From Opitutia bacterium UBA6410 (GTDB lineage: Bacteria > Verrucomicrobiota > Verrucomicrobiia > Opitutales > Intestinicryptomonadaceae), in NCBI GenBank assembly GCA_002437405.1, contig DJPO01000112.1, positions 1-6,675 on the forward strand: a DNA stretch of 6,675 nucleotides, given 5' to 3'. Under the pieces are notes generated by a model, which saw only the letters and a program-made list of their open reading frames with translations, was not told the origin of the DNA and searched no databases. The position numbers and the translations under genes are program-made. Each line of letters opens with the position of its first letter. The stretch's first letter is position 1. Shown here piece by piece: positions 4,126 to 6,675 of the stretch.

Positions 4126-6501
4126 ATGGAAGACAACCAACCCCAGCAAAACACGGCGCAAAAGACCGTCAAGAGGGTCATCAAAAAAAGGATAGTTTCC
4201 GACGCGTCGGGAGCTTACGGCTACGGCGGCTACGGCTACGGCGGAATGGGCTACGGCTCGGGCGGATACGGCAGCGGCGGCTACGGCGGCGGTTATGGCT
4301 ACGGGTACGGATACGGCGGCGGAAACGGAGAGGGTGGCGAAAACAGACCAAACCGCACACTCGCCGACTACTTAATGATTTTGCGCGAAAGATGGGCGTA
4401 TATCCTCATCACAGCCATCATCATCTTCGCGGGGACAATCCTCTATACCCTGCGCGTCACCCCGATTTACACGTCAGTCGCCAGAGTCCAAATCCTGCGC
4501 GACACGGACGTTGCAATCGACGGCCCGGGCTCGACCGAGCGCAGCGTCAACAGCAAGATTTTGAACATCGAAGACTTCAATACCCAAGTCAAGATTTTCG
4601 AGAGCAACGAAATTATCAGAGCGGTAAAATCGCGTATGAAGGAGGACGAACTCGCCAGATTCGCCGCCCCCTACAACGATATGTTTCGCCTCGGCCCCCG
4701 CCTTACCGAAGAGGAATTGCTCGCGGAAGGTCGCACAATCGCGCCCGAACGACTCTCGCTCATCATTTCGGTGGTCTTCAGACACCCCGACCCGAACGTC
4801 GCGGCAAACATCGCAAACCTCTTCGCGCAGGAATACCTCAACTACACACACCGCTCGCGCGTCCAGAAAATTCTCGACAGCGGCGACGAACTGCGCGTGA
4901 AAGTCGCCCAGCAGGAGGCAAAGGTAAAGGAACTCGACAAACGCCTCGTCGAATACCGCGAACAGTTTAAGGCCATCTCGCTCGAAAACCTCGACGACGT
5001 TGACCGCAACGAATTGCGCGACTTGAACTCCATTCTCACCGCCGACAAGCGTACCCTCGACGCCGCCACAACCCAGTGGAATCTCGTTCAGGAATACCAG
5101 CGCGACGGCAAGAACTTGGAAAACCTGCCCTTCATCTCCGAGCTTCCGCAAATCAGCAAGCTTCTGACCGACAGGTCGGCGCAGAAAGTCTTCGTCGCCT
5201 CGGCGGAAAAACGCTACAAGGAAAAACACCCGAGAATGATTGAAGCCCGCAAGGCTCTCGACCAAATCAACAAGGAATTGGACGTTGCAATCGCCACGGC
5301 GGTGGGCAAAGTCAAGGCAGCCTACGAAGCCGCAAAACAAAACTACGAACAGGCTCAAAAACGACTCTTCGAAAAGAAGGAACAAATCCTCGACTTGGGA
5401 CGCAAGGCTATCGTCTACAAGTCCATCGAGCGTGAAAAACAGGTCGCCGAAGGTATGCACGCCTCCCTCATCGCGGCGTTGAGCGTGCGCTTGGCGCAGG
5501 TCAACCTCATCAACGAAGGCGCGAATATCATCGACAGGGCGACCCCCGCAATCCGCCCCACTACCCCGAATATCCCTCTTAATATAATACTCGGGCTCTT
5601 CGGCGCAATCGCGGGCGGTATCGGCGTGGCACTCATCGCGGCGTTTATGGACGACAGAGCCAAGAGCGCGTACGACATCGAGTCGATTATCGGACTGCCG
5701 CTTCTGGGCGTAATCCCCAGAATCAAACGCCTGAACTCCGCCGAAAAGGCGCAGGTATCGGTCACAAAGGCGGACAGGGCGACAACCGAAGCTTTCCGCT
5801 CGATTCACTCGATGATGGGCGTAAACAACATCTCCAAAGACGCCAAAGTACTGCTCTTTACCTCGACAACTCCGTCCGAAGGCAAGTCGTTCGTAATCTC
5901 GAACCTCGCGCTGATGTGCGCCGCCCACGGAGAAAAGACAATCCTCATCGACGGCGACTTGCGCCTGCCCGCCACTGCGAAGATTCTGGGAATCGACGCA
6001 AAGGACGGTTTGGTCGGATTCATCGAAAACGGCAAGCCGCTCGACAAGTGCATAGTCAAGGACTACTACCCGAACCTCGACATTCTGCCCTGCGAAAAAC
6101 GCTCGCAGAACCCGACACAGGCACTCAACAGCCCCGAATTCATCTCGATGATTGCAAAGTTCAGAGAGGAATACGACAAGGTGTTTATCGACTCCCCGCC
6201 CGTCGGCGCGGTAAGCGACGCAATCGCCCTGCTGCCCTACGTAGACGGCGTTGTATACGTCGTTAAGTTCAACGCGGTATCGCGCAAAGCGATACAAAAG
6301 AACGTGCGCAAGCTGATGGTTTCGAACGTTCCAGTTGTCGGCGCGATTATGAATATGGTATCGCGCGGCTCGGCATCGAGCTACAACCTCAACTATTACG
6401 ATAAATCGTACAAAAATTACTACGTCAACGCCCCCGAAACGGAAGAAGAGGAAATCGAAGAGGAAACGGAAGAAACAACCGAAGAAACTTCGACAAAATA
6501 A
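4126..6501 (+). CDS. Polysaccharide co-polymerase / BY-family tyrosine autokinase (Wzc-type)
   Basis: This 791-residue inner-membrane protein combines a Wzz chain-length domain with a cytoplasmic tyrosine kinase. In this family, cycles of C-terminal tyrosine phosphorylation control capsule/EPS polymerisation and export through the Wza-type partner encoded just upstream. Order: cytoplasmic Gly/Tyr-rich segment (about 28-71) after a basic patch (KRVIKKR, 16-22); first membrane helix (about 91-109); periplasmic part with predicted coiled coil (about 245-425); Pro-rich motif with Pro474, 478, 481 and 484; second membrane helix (about 485-507); kinase domain from about 550. Walker A is TPSEGKS with Lys587-Ser588, Walker A' is LIDGDLRLP (607-615) and Walker B is VFIDSPP (686-692). 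The tyrosine cluster has Tyr753, 757, 758, 762, 765 and 766, followed by a Glu/Thr-rich tail (771-791). The EX2RX2R oligomerisation motif reads EAFRSIH (555-561), with His in the last position. Co-transcription with the export gene and termination at 6541-6572 are likely. Confidence 0.95.
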   Translation: MEDNQPQQNTAQKTVKRVIKKRIVSDASGAYGYGGYGYGGMGYGSGGYGSGGYGGGYGYGYGYGGGNGEGGENRPNRTLADYLMILRERWAYILITAIIIFAGTILYTLRVTPIYTSVARVQILRDTDVAIDGPGSTERSVNSKILNIEDFNTQVKIFESNEIIRAVKSRMKEDELARFAAPYNDMFRLGPRLTEEELLAEGRTIAPERLSLIISVVFRHPDPNVAANIANLFAQEYLNYTHRSRVQKILDSGDELRVKVAQQEAKVKELDKRLVEYREQFKAISLENLDDVDRNELRDLNSILTADKRTLDAATTQWNLVQEYQRDGKNLENLPFISELPQISKLLTDRSAQKVFVASAEKRYKEKHPRMIEARKALDQINKELDVAIATAVGKVKAAYEAAKQNYEQAQKRLFEKKEQILDLGRKAIVYKSIEREKQVAEGMHASLIAALSVRLAQVNLINEGANIIDRATPAIRPTTPNIPLNIILGLFGAIAGGIGVALIAAFMDDRAKSAYDIESIIGLPLLGVIPRIKRLNSAEKAQVSVTKADRATTEAFRSIHSMMGVNNISKDAKVLLFTSTTPSEGKSFVISNLALMCAAHGEKTILIDGDLRLPATAKILGIDAKDGLVGFIENGKPLDKCIVKDYYPNLDILPCEKRSQNPTQALNSPEFISMIAKFREEYDKVFIDSPPVGAVSDAIALLPYVDGVVYVVKFNAVSRKAIQKNVRKLMVSNVPVVGAIMNMVSRGSASSYNLNYYDKSYKNYYVNAPETEEEEIEEETEETTEETSTK
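4216..4338 (+). repeat. Gly/Tyr-codon low-complexity repeat inside the kinase gene
   Basis: Irregular iterations of TACGGC, TACGGCGGC and related units encode residues 31-71 of the tyrosine kinase. The protein has 11 tyrosines between residues 31 and 63, almost all flanked by glycine, with a few Ser, Met and Asn. Units use mixed GGC, GGA, GGT, GGG and TAC, TAT codons, so the composition looks maintained at protein level, not just freshly expanded by slippage. The other reading frames give Arg-rich or Gly/Thr-type strings with no recognisable domain. Confidence 0.8.
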
Positions 6502-6540
6502 TTTGATAAAGTAATTTTTTTTAGATACCAAAATTTCATC

Positions 6541-6572
6541 AAAATCCGCCGAATTGCTCGGCGGATTTTTTT
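6541..6572 (+). terminator. Rho-independent terminator of the polysaccharide export operon
   Basis: AAAATCCGCCGA (6541-6552) and TCGGCGGATTTT (6558-6569) form a perfect 12-bp stem around a 5-base loop, followed by a continuous run of seven T (6566-6572). It begins 39 bases after the kinase stop, closing the two-gene unit. The minus-strand reading lacks a comparable T tail beyond the stem, so it acts mainly on the plus strand. Confidence 0.9.
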
Positions 6573-6675
6573 GTTATTCCACTCGATAATTTTTACACTT
6601 CCAACGGGCAAACCACTCCGACACCCGCGCAAATTTTTTCTTTCCAACCCCCACTTTATGCTTACACAAACGCCC

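Noticed and set aside
4216..4338. Repeats within the Gly/Tyr segment considered as a CRISPR-like or intergenic repeat array
   Set aside because: The units are short, irregular, in frame with the kinase gene and have no unique spacers, so they are coding low complexity.
3978..4970. Plus-strand open frame of 330 codons spanning the end of the export gene and the start of the kinase gene
   Set aside because: It is a shifted frame over two real genes and translates to an Arg/Pro-rich string. Its length comes from GC bias and the Gly/Tyr codon repeat.
4474..6531. Minus-strand open frame of 685 codons opposite the tyrosine kinase
   Set aside because: Complete antisense overlap with clear Wzz and BY-kinase motifs. 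The translation is Val/Phe/Arg/Asp-rich, as expected from the reverse complement of the biased codons, and it has no plausible domain.
6573..6675. Possible start of another gene or a promoter (for example GATAAT at 6585-6590)
   Set aside because: No -35-like element is at proper spacing, no start codon leads into a convincing open frame before the edge, and the minus-strand frame here is a composition artefact.

Overview
The window holds four protein-coding genes in two divergent pairs. It looks like ordinary chromosome of a Gram-negative bacterium rather than mobile or defence DNA. Coding regions are GC-rich (rich in GCG, CGC, GAC and TCG triplets) and the spacers between genes are AT-rich. 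Clear Shine-Dalgarno sites are mostly missing. An exported, twin-arginine DapA-like lipoprotein, a transketolase with a GHGEGG loop and a two-gene capsule/EPS export pair would fit the PVC group (Verrucomicrobiota or Lentisphaerota). That placement is only a tentative inference from gene style.

Left half, minus strand. At 1351-3321 is a complete transketolase of central carbon metabolism with its ThDP, metal and catalytic residues visible. It is followed by a plausible rho-independent terminator at 1236-1266. Next, probably from its own promoter, comes a 376-residue protein of the dihydrodipicolinate synthase/N-acetylneuraminate lyase fold (29-1159). It carries a Tat-like lipoprotein signal and keeps the Schiff-base lysine, but other residues typical of DapA are replaced.

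Right half, plus strand. At 3500-4075 is a short outer-membrane polysaccharide export protein (Poly_export plus one SLBB domain). Fifty bases later, at 4126-6501, is a fused Wzz/Wzc-type polysaccharide co-polymerase and BY-family tyrosine autokinase. The pair is closed by a perfect 12-bp hairpin terminator at 6541-6572. Together they should form the trans-envelope export machine for a capsule or exopolysaccharide. No glycosyltransferase, Wzx, Wzy or phosphatase gene is visible, so the sugar-assembly genes must lie elsewhere.

The roughly 180-base divergent region at 3322-3499 contains a perfect 7-bp inverted repeat and two sets of direct repeats, making it a candidate control region. The most unusual element is a Gly/Tyr low-complexity segment (11 tyrosines in 33 residues) at the cytoplasmic N-terminus of the tyrosine kinase, paired with a Glu/Thr-rich acidic tail after the C-terminal tyrosine cluster. 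I found no RNA genes, CRISPR array, insertion sequence or clear new multi-gene system. The last 100 bases (6573-6675) show nothing I can call.
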